Positions 1 to 7,894 of a stretch of 64,000 nt of DNA are shown piece after piece. The notes under the pieces were generated by a model. That model was not told the origin of the DNA. It was given only the letters and a program-made list of their open reading frames with translations, and ran no database searches. The translations under genes and the position numbers were made by a program. The stretch is from UBA940 sp045613745 (GTDB lineage: Bacteria > Bacteroidota > Bacteroidia > Bacteroidales > Rikenellaceae): contig JAZLBP010000013.1 in the NCBI GenBank assembly GCA_045613745.1, forward strand, positions 124,001 through 188,000, read 5' to 3'. The stretch's first letter is position 1. Every line of letters begins with the position of its first letter.

Positions 1-307
1 CACCGTGGATGGTACGGATTGCAGACTCACGACCCGAACCGGGACCCTTTACATAAACTTTAACACGACGAAGACCCAAATCGTAAGCAACCTTCGCGCA
101 GTCAGCAGCAGCGGTTTGTGCAGCATAGGGAGTGTTCTTTTTCGAACCACGGAAACCCATTTTACCTGCCGAACTCCAGCTGATAACCTCACCATCCTCG
201 TTAGTGATGGTAATGATTACATTGTTGAAAGTCGAAGCTACGTGAGCAGCACCTACGGTACCTACTTTTACGACTTTCTTCTTAACTGTTCCTGTTTTCT
301 TTGCCAT
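1..307 (-). CDS. rpsK: 30S ribosomal protein S11, C-terminal end missing at window edge
   Basis: Ribosomal protein S11 is part of the 30S platform, beside the mRNA exit region. About 102 residues are present, from the ATG at 305-307. The basic N-terminus MAKKTGTVKKK and the later GSGRESAIRTIHG stretch are typical S11. The reading frame runs off the left edge, so about 25 C-terminal residues (the usual NGCRPPKRRRV end) lie outside. It is the last visible gene of the ribosomal operon and starts 12 nt after rpsM. In related genomes rpsD, rpoA and rplQ follow. Confidence 0.96.
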   Translation of the reverse strand, partial: MAKKTGTVKKKVVKVGTVGAAHVASTFNNVIITITNEDGEVISWSSAGKMGFRGSKKNTPYAAQTAAADCAKVAYDLGLRRVKVYVKGPGSGRESAIRTIHG

Positions 308-319
308 AACTAATTACGA

Positions 320-700
320 TTACTTGGTTGCTTTCTTCTTGTTTGCTACGGTCTTTTTCTTACCCTTACGAGTACGAGCGTTGTTCTTGGTGCTTTGACC
401 GCGAACGGGAAGACCCAAACGGTGACGAATACCACGGTAGCAACCGATGTCCATCAGACGTTTGATATTGAGTTGAACGAGCGAACGGCACTCGCCCTCT
501 ACTTTGATACCGAGATCAGCGATAGCTGCACGGATTGCACCAACTTGTGCGTCAGTCCAGTCTTGAACTTTCAGAGTCGAATCAACACCTGCCTCTGCGA
601 GAATTTTCTCTGCAGTGCTGCGGCCGATACCATAGATATAAGTCAAGCCGATATCGCCTCTTTTATTTTTGGGTAAATCTACACCTACTATACGTGCCAT
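320..700 (-). CDS. rpsM: 30S ribosomal protein S13
   Basis: S13 sits in the 30S head and contacts the P-site tRNA and the 50S subunit through intersubunit bridges. The 126-residue protein starts MARIVGVDLP, carries the helix-hairpin-helix segment around GIGRSTAEKIL, and has the conserved C-terminal LPVRGQSTKNNARTRKG followed by a lysine-rich tail that reaches tRNA. Length and order (rpmJ-rpsM-rpsK) are normal for the alpha operon. It lies 32 nt after rpmJ and 12 nt before rpsK. Confidence 0.98.
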   Translation of the reverse strand: MARIVGVDLPKNKRGDIGLTYIYGIGRSTAEKILAEAGVDSTLKVQDWTDAQVGAIRAAIADLGIKVEGECRSLVQLNIKRLMDIGCYRGIRHRLGLPVRGQSTKNNARTRKGKKKTVANKKKATK

Positions 701-732
701 AAATTACTTTTTCCTTTTTAATACTCTATAAA

Positions 733-849
733 TTAACCTTGGCGCATTTTGAATTTAGGATTCTTTTTGCAAATCACATAAAGTTTACCTTTACGCTTAA
801 CGATTTTGCAATCCTCGCTTCTTTTTTTGATTGATGCTTTAACTTTCAT
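733..849 (-). CDS. rpmJ: 50S ribosomal protein L36, zinc site partly lost
   Basis: This 38-codon gene encodes the small L36 protein of the 50S subunit. The translation begins MKVKASIKKRSEDCKIVKRK and ends KNPKFKMRQG. Classical L36 binds zinc through three Cys and one His. Here the first Cys is Ser (RSEDC) and the His position is Phe (NPKFK), while C14 and the Cys in VICKK remain. It therefore looks like an intermediate between zinc-binding and zinc-free forms. It lies between infA (16 nt) and rpsM (32 nt), its usual place. Confidence 0.95.
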   Translation of the reverse strand: MKVKASIKKRSEDCKIVKRKGKLYVICKKNPKFKMRQG

Positions 850-865
850 TTTTCAGCAATCTTAA

Positions 866-1084
866 TTATTTGTACCTGAATGATATACGTCCCTTTGTCA
901 AATCATAAGGGGACATCTCCACTTTTACTTTATCTCCGGGAAGAATTTTGATGTAGTGCATTCGCATCTTGCCCGAGATATGCGCAGTGATAACGTGGCC
1001 GTTGTCAAGCTCAACGCGGAACATCGCGTTCGAGAGGGCCTCGATTATCGTTCCATCTTTTTCGATAGCAGTCTGTTTTGCCAT
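866..1084 (-). CDS. infA: translation initiation factor IF-1
   Basis: IF-1 is a single OB-fold (S1-like) protein that occupies the 30S A site during initiation and assists IF-2 and IF-3. The 72 residues match the usual family length. MAKQTAIEKDGTIIEAL, the ELDNGHVITAHISGKMR block and the GRISFRYK end are diagnostic. It lies 9 nt after map and 16 nt before rpmJ, so it is translated from the ribosomal operon mRNA. Confidence 0.98.
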   Translation of the reverse strand: MAKQTAIEKDGTIIEALSNAMFRVELDNGHVITAHISGKMRMHYIKILPGDKVKVEMSPYDLTKGRISFRYK

Positions 1085-1093
1085 AATAGAGTC

Positions 1094-1867
1094 TTATGCC
1101 TTTAATGCGTTTTCGATAATACTGAAATCGGTTAATACGTCTGCTCCGTCTTTGCCGATTGCTACGGCGAATTCGAAGTGAGCCGAAGGTTTGCGATCGC
1201 GGGTGCGAACTGTCCAGCCGTCGCGCTCGAATACTACGTATTTGCTACCCAGATTAATCATCGGTTCGATGCAAATAACCATTCCTTCTTTGAGGAGTGG
1301 ACCTCTACCTCTTGCACCGTAGTTGGGAACCTCGGGGTCTTCGTGCATATTGCGACCCAGACCGTGTCCGACCAACTCCCTAACAACCGAACATCCATTC
1401 TTTTCAGCATGCTCTTGCACAGCCGCAGATATATCACCTACTCGGTTACCTGCCTTGGCTTGTGCGACACCTTTATAAAGAGCTTCTTTGGTTACGTCCA
1501 GTAACTGCTGAATTTCCGGCTCAATACGACCGACCGCAAATGTATAGGCCGAGTCGCCATAAAACCCCTTCATAATAGTGCCACAATCCACTGAAACAAT
1601 GTCTCCTTCGCGGAGCGCGTAATCGGATGGTATGCCGTGTACGACTTGTTCGTTTACCGAAACACACAGGGTGTTGGGGAAACCGCCGTACCCAAGGAAG
1701 CCCGGAACTGCTCCGTGAGAGCGTATGAACTTTTCAGCTATCGCATCAAGTTGCAGTGTGGTGATACCCGGCTTAATATGTTTTGCAACTTCGGCCAAGG
1801 TAGCGCTCACGAGCAAATTGTTTTCGCGGAGCAGCTCGATCTCTTCCTTTGTTTTCAGTTGTATCAT
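1094..1867 (-). CDS. map: methionine aminopeptidase, type I
   Basis: This enzyme removes the initiator methionine from nascent proteins in the cytoplasm. The 257-residue protein has the pita-bread fold with its metal ligands visible in order: the two Asp of SVDCGTIMKGFYGDSAYTF, the His of GHGLGRNMHEDP, the Glu of ICIEPMINLG and the Glu of SAHFEFAVAIG. There is no N-terminal zinc-finger extension, so it is a simple type Ia enzyme. It sits between secY (11 nt) and infA (9 nt). adk, which precedes map in many bacteria, is absent. Confidence 0.97.
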   Translation of the reverse strand: MIQLKTKEEIELLRENNLLVSATLAEVAKHIKPGITTLQLDAIAEKFIRSHGAVPGFLGYGGFPNTLCVSVNEQVVHGIPSDYALREGDIVSVDCGTIMKGFYGDSAYTFAVGRIEPEIQQLLDVTKEALYKGVAQAKAGNRVGDISAAVQEHAEKNGCSVVRELVGHGLGRNMHEDPEVPNYGARGRGPLLKEGMVICIEPMINLGSKYVVFERDGWTVRTRDRKPSAHFEFAVAIGKDGADVLTDFSIIENALKA

Positions 1868-1878
1868 AGAGAAACTAA

Positions 1879-3210
1879 CTAGTTATTTCCTCTACCTCTA
1901 ATGCGTCCTGTTTTCATCAGACCGTCGTAGTGGCGGCTGAGAAGGTGACTTTCTATCTGCGAGAGAGTGTCAAGAACAACACCAACCAAGATCAACAGCG
2001 AGGTACCTCCGAAGAAGTACGAGAACTCTTGGTTCACGCCCATTTTCGATGCAAATACGGGCAGGATAGCCACTACTGCAAGGAAAATCGAACCGGGAAG
2101 GGTAATTCTTGTCATGATGTTGTCGATGTACTCAACGGTTTTCTTACCGGGTTTAACACCGGGAATGAAACCACCGTTGCGTTTCATATCGTCAGCCATC
2201 ATGTTGGGGTTAACTGTAATTGCGGTGTAGAAGTAAGTAAACGCAACTACCAAGATAAAGTATACGACATTATACCACAATGAATTGTAAGCAAATGCGG
2301 CAACGAAGCCCTGTGCCCACTCCCAACGAGCAAAAATCATGGGAATAAACATCAGCGCTTGGGCGAAGATAATAGGCATCACGCCCGCTGCATTTACCTT
2401 CAAGGGGATATATTGACGTACGCCTCCGTATTGTTTGTTACCTACGATACGTTTTGCGTATTGCACGGGAATCTTACGAACAGCTTGCACAAGTGCGATG
2501 CTGGCCATGAAGATCAGGTAGAGAACTACCAACTCAGCAATAAGCATTACAAGGCCGCCATTAGCTACTTTCAGACGGGTATCAGCCTCTGCCAAGAATG
2601 CCTCGGGCAGGCGAGCTACGATACCAAGCATAATGATCAGCGATACACCGTTTCCGATGCCTTTGTCGGTAATCTTCTCGCCCAACCACATCATAAACAT
2701 GGTTCCGGCCAAAAGTACCAATACCGCGGTAAATTGGAACAAGAAGTTCGAGCTGCCCAAAATGAAGGCTTCCGAAGGCAGAGCGTTTTGTCCCATCGAG
2801 AGGCTAGTAAGATACGCAGGACCTTGAATCAGCAGTACTCCGATGGTCAGGTATCTAGTCCATTGGTTGATTTTGCGGCGTCCGCTTTCGCCCTCCTTTT
2901 GGAGTTTTTGGAAGAAAGGTACTACAATACCCAGCAACTGAATCACAATCGATGCAGAGATGTAGGGCATAATACCCAATGCGAAAATCGAAGCGTTAGA
3001 AAAAGCACCACCCGAGAAGATGTCCAACAGACCCAAAAGGCCGTTGCCCTCTACACGAGCAGAAAGGTTTGCCAGCGCCTCGGGATTGATTCCGGGAATC
3101 ACCACGTAACAACCCAATCTATAAATAAGAATGAGACCCAGCGTATAGAGGATTCTCTTACGCAGGTCTTCAATCTTAAATATATTCTTTACGGTTTCGA
3201 CAAACTTCAT
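1879..3210 (-). CDS. secY: preprotein translocase subunit SecY
   Basis: SecY is the pore of the Sec translocon in the inner membrane; it exports or inserts unfolded proteins with SecE, SecG and SecA. The 443-residue protein has the expected ten hydrophobic segments. Recognisable blocks are the N-terminal RILYTLGLILIYRLGCYVVI, the plug-region GGAFSNASIFALGIMPYISA and the cytosolic loop ADDMKRNGGFIPGVKPGKKT. It lies 13 nt after rplO, the classic spc-operon position, which couples it to ribosomal protein synthesis. Confidence 0.98.
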   Translation of the reverse strand: MKFVETVKNIFKIEDLRKRILYTLGLILIYRLGCYVVIPGINPEALANLSARVEGNGLLGLLDIFSGGAFSNASIFALGIMPYISASIVIQLLGIVVPFFQKLQKEGESGRRKINQWTRYLTIGVLLIQGPAYLTSLSMGQNALPSEAFILGSSNFLFQFTAVLVLLAGTMFMMWLGEKITDKGIGNGVSLIIMLGIVARLPEAFLAEADTRLKVANGGLVMLIAELVVLYLIFMASIALVQAVRKIPVQYAKRIVGNKQYGGVRQYIPLKVNAAGVMPIIFAQALMFIPMIFARWEWAQGFVAAFAYNSLWYNVVYFILVVAFTYFYTAITVNPNMMADDMKRNGGFIPGVKPGKKTVEYIDNIMTRITLPGSIFLAVVAILPVFASKMGVNQEFSYFFGGTSLLILVGVVLDTLSQIESHLLSRHYDGLMKTGRIRGRGNN

Positions 3211-3223
3211 TGTTATAAAGTTT

Positions 3224-3670
3224 TTAGAGTTTTACAACAGTACCTTGTACACCCTCGATTGCAGCTGCTGCGCTCTTCGAGAAAGCGTGTGCAGTTACAT
3301 TCAGAGCTTTGGTTACAGTGCCGTTACCGAGAATTTTAACACGGTCGTTTTTCGAAACCAGACCTGCCTCTACCAGAACCTCGGGAGTGATGTCCACAAT
3401 GTTCTTTTTGGCAGCTACTGCTTCCAAAACCGACAAGTTAATAGGTTTGTACTCTACGCGCTCAATGTTGGTAAAACCAAATTTGGGCAAACGACGTTGG
3501 AGAGGCATTTGACCACCCTCAAAACCGAGTTTACGCGAGTAACCCGAACGAGATTGAGCACCCTTGGCACCACGGGTCGAATAACCACCGTGTCCCGAAC
3601 CTTGACCGCGACCGATACGTTTATCGTGGTGAGTCGCACCCTTTGCGGGTTTTAAACTATTCAAATTCAT
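3224..3670 (-). CDS. rplO: 50S ribosomal protein L15
   Basis: L15 binds 23S rRNA and helps late assembly of the 50S subunit. The 148-residue protein begins MNLNSLKPAKGATHHDKRIG, then has the Gly/Arg-rich extended segment GRGQGSGHGGYSTRGAKGAQ that penetrates rRNA, and a globular C-terminal half with the VKILGNGTVTKALNV block. It is 25 nt downstream of rpmD and 13 nt upstream of secY. Confidence 0.98.
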   Translation of the reverse strand: MNLNSLKPAKGATHHDKRIGRGQGSGHGGYSTRGAKGAQSRSGYSRKLGFEGGQMPLQRRLPKFGFTNIERVEYKPINLSVLEAVAAKKNIVDITPEVLVEAGLVSKNDRVKILGNGTVTKALNVTAHAFSKSAAAAIEGVQGTVVKL

Positions 3671-3695
3671 TGTCTTGACTTTCTTTTAAGGGTTA

Positions 3696-3878
3696 CTATT
3701 TAACGGGTTCAACCTTTACAAGGTGTTTAACAACCTCGATCATACCGAGAATCATTTTCGAATCCTCGTGCTCTACGCTTTGGTTAATCTTGCGAAGACC
3801 CAATGCGTCGAGGTTTTTACGTTGTTGAGCCGTAGTTCCGATGCGGCTGATAACTTGTGTAATTTTCAACTTTGCCAT
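3696..3878 (-). CDS. rpmD: 50S ribosomal protein L30
   Basis: L30 is a small 50S protein of the spc operon. The 60-residue product has the expected MAKLKITQVISRIGTTAQQR start and the LDALGLRKINQSVEHEDSKM core that contacts 23S rRNA. It sits between rpsE (15 nt) and rplO (25 nt). Not all bacteria keep rpmD; here it is present and full length. Confidence 0.96.
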   Translation of the reverse strand: MAKLKITQVISRIGTTAQQRKNLDALGLRKINQSVEHEDSKMILGMIEVVKHLVKVEPVK

Positions 3879-3893
3879 TGTTTCTCTTTTTTA

Positions 3894-4412
3894 TTAACCG
3901 TTAAACACTTTGTTGAGCGAGATACCACGAACTTGCGCTACGGTGTAAGCATCGCGAAGCTCCATCAGTGCACCGAAAGTTGCTTTTACGAGGTTGTGGG
4001 GGTTCGACGAACCTTTGCTTTTTGCAAGCACGTTCTTAACACCTACACTCTCCAATACGGCACGCATTGCACCACCGGCCAGAACACCGGTACCAGGAGC
4101 AGCGGGACGCATCATAACTTCCGAGCCACCAAAGCGGTTCTCTTGTTTGTGAGGAATAGTTCCGTTGATGATAGGAACTTTGATGAGGTTTTTCTTTGCA
4201 TCCTCTACGCCTTTGGCGATAGCAGCAGTAACCTCGCTGGCTTTACCCAGACCGTAGCCTACAACGCCATTCTCGTTACCTACTACTACGATTGCCGAGA
4301 AAGTGAAAGTACGGCCACCCTTGGTTACTTTGGTAACACGTTGGATGCTAACCAATCTGTCTTTGAGTTCGAGGTCAGTTGTACGGACCTTTTTCATATT
4401 GATATTCGCCAT
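3894..4412 (-). CDS. rpsE: 30S ribosomal protein S5
   Basis: S5 takes part in decoding fidelity and in mRNA unwinding at the entry tunnel. The 172-residue protein shows an N-terminal dsRNA-binding-like domain (LKDRLVSIQRVTKVTKGGRT, then FSAIVVVGNENGVVGYGLGK) and a C-terminal domain with the GTGVLAGGAMRAVLESVGVK block. It is 6 nt after rplR and 15 nt before rpmD. Nothing is unusual. Confidence 0.98.
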   Translation of the reverse strand: MANINMKKVRTTDLELKDRLVSIQRVTKVTKGGRTFTFSAIVVVGNENGVVGYGLGKASEVTAAIAKGVEDAKKNLIKVPIINGTIPHKQENRFGGSEVMMRPAAPGTGVLAGGAMRAVLESVGVKNVLAKSKGSSNPHNLVKATFGALMELRDAYTVAQVRGISLNKVFNG

Positions 4413-4418
4413 ATTTTC

Positions 4419-4781
4419 TTAGAATTTAAGGCCACCCTCACGAGCAGCGTCAGCTAATACTTTAACACGACCGTGGTAGAGGTAACCGTTACGGTCAAAA
4501 GCTACTTCTGCAATACCTTTGGCAATTGCACGCTCAGCAGCCAATTTACCTACCAACTCCGATACTTGACACTTGGTCAGACCAGCGGCTTTCTCTGCCA
4601 CCTCTTTGTCCATCGACGAAGCTGCAGCCAAAGTAACACCGTTCAAGTCATCAATAAACTGTACATAGATTTGCTTGTTGCTTCTGAATACAGTCATACG
4701 AGGGCGCTCAGCGGTTCCGCTAACGATTTTGCGGATACGCATTTTGATCCTCGCTCTTCTTTCAATCTTATTCAATGCCAT
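4419..4781 (-). CDS. rplR: 50S ribosomal protein L18
   Basis: L18 binds 5S rRNA and, with L5, docks it onto the central protuberance. The 120-residue product has the basic start MALNKIERRARIKMRIRKI, the RPRMTVFRSNKQIYVQFIDD block and the FDRNGYLYHGRVKVLADAAR end typical of L18. It lies between rplF (16 nt) and rpsE (6 nt). Confidence 0.98.
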   Translation of the reverse strand: MALNKIERRARIKMRIRKIVSGTAERPRMTVFRSNKQIYVQFIDDLNGVTLAAASSMDKEVAEKAAGLTKCQVSELVGKLAAERAIAKGIAEVAFDRNGYLYHGRVKVLADAAREGGLKF

Positions 4782-4797
4782 AACTTATACGATTTTA

Positions 4798-5352
4798 CTA
4801 TTTACCGGCAGCTTTACCTGCCTTACGACGGATTTGTTCGCCTACGAACTTGATACCTTTACCCTTGTAAGGCTCGGGTTTGCGGAACGAGCGGATCTTA
4901 GCGGCTACTTGACCGATAAGTTGCTTGTCACAGCTGTTCAGAGTTACGATAGGATTGCTTTTCTTGTCGGTTACTGCGGTGACTTTAACCTCGGCAGGAA
5001 TCATCAAATAGATGTCGTGCGAGTAGCCAAGGCTCAGCTCAAGGATTTGACCTTTAGCCTCTGCTTTGAAACCTACACCTACGAGTTCTTGTTTAATCTC
5101 GTAGCCTTTCGATACACCAACTACCATGTTGTTGATAAGAGCACGGTAAAGGCCGTGCAGCGAACGGTGGCGCGGTTGGTTGGTAGGACGAGTTACTGTC
5201 AATACGTCTCCCTCTACAGTTACGGTGATGTCTTTGTCAACAGCTTGCGACAGCTCACCGAGAGGTCCTTTCACGCTAACCACGTTGTCAGGCGATACAG
5301 TTACAGTTACGCCTGCGGGCAAGTTTACAGGTAATTTACCAATTCTTGACAT
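4798..5352 (-). CDS. rplF: 50S ribosomal protein L6
   Basis: L6 lies at the base of the L7/L12 stalk near the factor-binding site. The 184-residue protein consists of two repeated alpha/beta domains. The start MSRIGKLPVNLPAGVTVTVS and the C-terminal RKPEPYKGKGIKFVGEQIRR are family signatures. It is 21 nt after rpsH and 16 nt before rplR. Confidence 0.98.
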   Translation of the reverse strand: MSRIGKLPVNLPAGVTVTVSPDNVVSVKGPLGELSQAVDKDITVTVEGDVLTVTRPTNQPRHRSLHGLYRALINNMVVGVSKGYEIKQELVGVGFKAEAKGQILELSLGYSHDIYLMIPAEVKVTAVTDKKSNPIVTLNSCDKQLIGQVAAKIRSFRKPEPYKGKGIKFVGEQIRRKAGKAAGK

Positions 5353-5373
5353 TTGTTAAACTTTTTTAGAACA

Positions 5374-5772
5374 TTAATAAATGTAGCACAATACTTCGCC
5401 ACCTACGCGCTCTACGCGAGCCTTCTTGTCGGTCATAACACCTTTCGAAGTCGACAGGATAGCAATACCAAGGCCGTTGATAACCGAGGGCATTTGATCA
5501 ACGTTGGTGTAGCAACGCAGACCGGGACGGCTTACTCGTTTCAGCTCCTTGATGGCATTGACTTTGGTTTGGGGGTGATACTTCAAGGCGATCTTGATTA
5601 CAGGATGGCCTTTAGCATCGTTCTCGAATTTGTAAGCAAGAATGTAACCTTGCTCGTACAGGATTTTGGTGATCTCCTGTTTAATTTTCGAACCGGGAGC
5701 TTCAACCACTTTGTGGTTGGCTTTCACCGCGTTTCTAATCCTTGTGAGGAAATCCGCAATAGGATCTGTCAT
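5374..5772 (-). CDS. rpsH: 30S ribosomal protein S8
   Basis: S8 binds helix 21 of 16S rRNA and in E. coli is also the translational repressor of the spc operon. The 132-residue protein has the start MTDPIADFLTRIRNAVKANH and the C-terminal GLGIAILSTSKGVMTDKKAR motif. The 113-nt spacer separating it from rpsN is the widest gap between adjacent genes in this operon. That spacer holds a promoter-like sequence and an inverted repeat, so transcription may restart here. Confidence 0.98.
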   Translation of the reverse strand: MTDPIADFLTRIRNAVKANHKVVEAPGSKIKQEITKILYEQGYILAYKFENDAKGHPVIKIALKYHPQTKVNAIKELKRVSRPGLRCYTNVDQMPSVINGLGIAILSTSKGVMTDKKARVERVGGEVLCYIY

Positions 5773-5828
5773 AGTGATTAAAAGTTAAAATTAAACAAAA
5801 ATTTAGTTAATAAATATACTCAACAAAG

Positions 5829-5883
5829 AGATTGATTACCTCTGCGAGCGTGCAAAGATAATCAATCTTTTTGAATTTGCAAT
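5829..5883 (-). promoter_or_regulatory. internal promoter with 10-bp inverted repeat, rpsN-rpsH spacer
   Basis: On the minus strand, positions 5853-5860 read TATCTTTG, an exact match to the Bacteroidetes -7 consensus TAnnTTTG. A partial -33 element (ATTG, 5880-5883) lies 19 bp upstream. The two arms of a perfect 10-bp inverted repeat (AGATTGATTA at 5829-5838, TAATCAATCT at 5859-5868) flank the -7 box and the expected start site. The initially transcribed CTTTGCACGCTC is shared with the rpsL promoter. It would drive rpsH through rpsK. Regulation through the inverted repeat is inference. Confidence 0.6.
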
Positions 5884-5885
5884 GC

Positions 5886-6155
5886 CTACCAGCTTGCTTT
5901 TTTCACTCCGGGAATCAAACCGTTCGATGCCATCTCACGGAATTGGATACGGCTGATACCGAATTGACGCATGTAACCTTTAGGACGACCAGTCAGTTTG
6001 CAACGGTTGTGCAGACGGATGGGGTTCGAGTTACGGGGCAGTTTGCTCAGACCGATGTAATCGCCTTCTGCTTTCAAAGCAGCACGTTTTGCCGCATAAC
6101 GCTCAACGAGTTTGAGGCGTTTGGCCTCACGGGCCTTCATTGATTCTTTTGCCAT
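5886..6155 (-). CDS. rpsN: 30S ribosomal protein S14, zinc-free type
   Basis: S14 is in the 30S head near the A site. The 89-residue form is the longer, zinc-independent type: no CxxC pair is present, and the C-terminal half reads RCKLTGRPKGYMRQFGISRI. The basic N-terminus MAKESMKAREAKRLKLVERY is typical. It lies 3 nt after rplE and is followed by the 113-nt spacer before rpsH. Confidence 0.98.
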   Translation of the reverse strand: MAKESMKAREAKRLKLVERYAAKRAALKAEGDYIGLSKLPRNSNPIRLHNRCKLTGRPKGYMRQFGISRIQFREMASNGLIPGVKKASW

Positions 6156-6158
6156 AAC

Positions 6159-6722
6159 TTATTGGTTGTTCTTTTTAGCGTTTTTAAAAGGAAGACCGAA
6201 TTTGCTCAACAGGGCGTAAGCCTCTGCGTCAGTTTGAGCGCTTGTAACGAAGGTAATCTCCATACCGAAAATCTTAACGATTTTGTCGATGTCGATCTCG
6301 GGGAAGATGATTTGCTCGGTTACACCCAGGGTGTAGTTACCTTGACCATCAAACTTCTCGTTGATACCTTTGAAGTCACGGATACGGGGGAGTGCTACTG
6401 CAATCAGACGCTCCATGAACTCGTACATTCTGTCAGCGCGGAGAGTTACACGCAGACCGATAGGCATACCTTTACGAAGTTTGAAGTTCGAGATATCCTT
6501 TTTCGATTTGGTGGTAACTGCTTTTTGACCAGCAATGGCAGTCAGCTCGTTCATTGCTACCTCCAACAATTTCTTGTCAGCGATAGCTTGACCCATACCT
6601 TGGTTGATTACGATTTTTTGGAGTTTAGGAACCTGCATAACGGTAGTGTAGTTAAACTCCTTCATAAGGGCGGGGATAATCTGCTCCTTATAGGTTGTTT
6701 TGAGTGTAGGTACGTATGCCAT
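6159..6722 (-). CDS. rplE: 50S ribosomal protein L5
   Basis: L5 carries 5S rRNA to the 50S central protuberance and touches the P-site tRNA. The 187-residue protein contains MQVPKLQKIVINQGMGQAIA, the loop GMPIGLRVTLRADRMYEFME and the RDFKGINEKFDGQGNYTLGV block. Its start codon overlaps the rplX stop codon by one nucleotide (TAATG arrangement at 6720-6724), which suggests translational coupling. Confidence 0.98.
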   Translation of the reverse strand: MAYVPTLKTTYKEQIIPALMKEFNYTTVMQVPKLQKIVINQGMGQAIADKKLLEVAMNELTAIAGQKAVTTKSKKDISNFKLRKGMPIGLRVTLRADRMYEFMERLIAVALPRIRDFKGINEKFDGQGNYTLGVTEQIIFPEIDIDKIVKIFGMEITFVTSAQTDAEAYALLSKFGLPFKNAKKNNQ

Positions 6723-7039
6723 TATTTAATCTCCTCTCCTGATTTTTTAGCGTAACGAACAATTTTACCTTCTGCATTTACCTTGCGACCTACTTTGGTA
6801 CCTTTACCGGTTTTGGGGTCTACAAGTTGCAAGTTAGAGATGTGAATCGGAGCCTCTTGCTTTACGATTCCACCTTGGGTGTTCTTTGCATTGGGTTTGG
6901 TAGCTTTCGATACCATGTTCAAACCTTCAACAATTGCACGGTTCTCCGAAACCAATACACTGAGCACCTTACCGCTTTGGCCTTTGCTTTCGCCGGCGAG
7001 AACGGTAACCATATCGCCTTTCTTAATATGCAATTTCAT
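6722..7039 (-). CDS. rplX: 50S ribosomal protein L24
   Basis: L24 is an early assembly protein of the 50S subunit and lies near the peptide exit. The 105-residue product begins MKLHIKKGDMVTVLAGESKG, which is the KOW motif, and has the EAPIHISNLQLVDPKTGKGT block. Its stop codon overlaps the rplE start by one base; rplN lies 14 nt upstream. Confidence 0.98.
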   Translation of the reverse strand: MKLHIKKGDMVTVLAGESKGQSGKVLSVLVSENRAIVEGLNMVSKATKPNAKNTQGGIVKQEAPIHISNLQLVDPKTGKGTKVGRKVNAEGKIVRYAKKSGEEIK

Positions 7040-7053
7040 AAGCTTTCAGTTTA

Positions 7054-7419
7054 TTAAAGTACTTCAGGAGCCAGCGAAATAATCTTCATATATTGGTCAC
7101 GCAACTCACGCGCAACAGGACCAAAGATACGAGTACCTCTCATCTCACCTTGGTTGTTCAGAAGTACAACGGCGTTGTCGTCAAAACGAATGTACGAACC
7201 GTTTGCACGTCTAATCTCCTTCTTGGTTCTTACTACGACTGCTTTCGATACCATACCCTTCTTGACGTCGCCCGAGGGTGATGCGCTCTTAACAGTCACA
7301 ACGATTTTGTCGCCAATCGACGCATAGCGCTTCTTGGTACCGCCAAGCACACGGATACAGAGTACCTCTTTTGCTCCGCTGTTGTCGGCTACGACGAGTC
7401 TGCTTTCTTGTTGTATCAT
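7054..7419 (-). CDS. rplN: 50S ribosomal protein L14
   Basis: L14 forms intersubunit bridges with 16S rRNA and is among the most conserved ribosomal proteins. The 121-residue protein starts MIQQESRLVVADNSGAKEVL and ends with the GPVARELRDQYMKIISLAPE block. It starts 2 nt after the rpsQ stop and ends 14 nt before rplX. Confidence 0.98.
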   Translation of the reverse strand: MIQQESRLVVADNSGAKEVLCIRVLGGTKKRYASIGDKIVVTVKSASPSGDVKKGMVSKAVVVRTKKEIRRANGSYIRFDDNAVVLLNNQGEMRGTRIFGPVARELRDQYMKIISLAPEVL

Positions 7420-7421
7420 AA

Positions 7422-7676
7422 CTATTTAGCCCTTTCAATTATTTCTTGTAATCTCCAACGCTTGGTTTTGCTGAGGGGACGGGTCTCCATCAGTTTAACT
7501 ACATCACCGGGGTTGCAGGTGTTCTCTGCGTCCTCAGCAACAAACTTGGTAGTTTTGTTTACAAACTTACCGTAGATAGGGTGTTTAACTTTACGTTTAA
7601 CAGCAACTACGATCGATTTTTCCATCTTGTTGCTTACCACAATCCCGATTCTTTCCTTTCTAAGATTTCTTTCCAT
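7422..7676 (-). CDS. rpsQ: 30S ribosomal protein S17
   Basis: S17 is a small OB-fold protein that binds 16S rRNA early in 30S assembly. The 84-residue product has RKERIGIVVSNKMEKSIVVA and the MYGK-type block KHPIYGKFVNKTTKFVAEDA, with LMETRPLSKTKRWRLQEIIE at the end. It lies between rpmC (8 nt) and rplN (2 nt). Confidence 0.98.
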   Translation of the reverse strand: MERNLRKERIGIVVSNKMEKSIVVAVKRKVKHPIYGKFVNKTTKFVAEDAENTCNPGDVVKLMETRPLSKTKRWRLQEIIERAK

Positions 7677-7684
7677 AGCGGCAA

Positions 7685-7879
7685 TTAAATATTAGAGTTC
7701 TTTTGACGCAGGATTGTGAGCATACGTGCTATATCTCTGCGAGATTTTTTAATTTCACTCGAATTCTCGATAGGCGATACGGTGTGGTTGAGTTTCATAC
7801 GGTTCAGGTTCTCCTTCTCCGCATCGATTCTCTCCAGAATTTCAGCCACCGAGAGCTCTTTTATTTCGGAAGTTTTCAT
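7685..7879 (-). CDS. rpmC: 50S ribosomal protein L29
   Basis: L29 lies at the polypeptide exit tunnel and helps dock trigger factor and SRP. The 64-residue protein is a helical hairpin: MKTSEIKELSVAEILERIDA forms the first helix and the SRRDIARMLTILRQKN end is the family signature. It lies 15 nt after rplP and 8 nt before rpsQ. Confidence 0.97.
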   Translation of the reverse strand: MKTSEIKELSVAEILERIDAEKENLNRMKLNHTVSPIENSSEIKKSRRDIARMLTILRQKNSNI

Positions 7880-7894
7880 TGTCTTTACTGTGTG

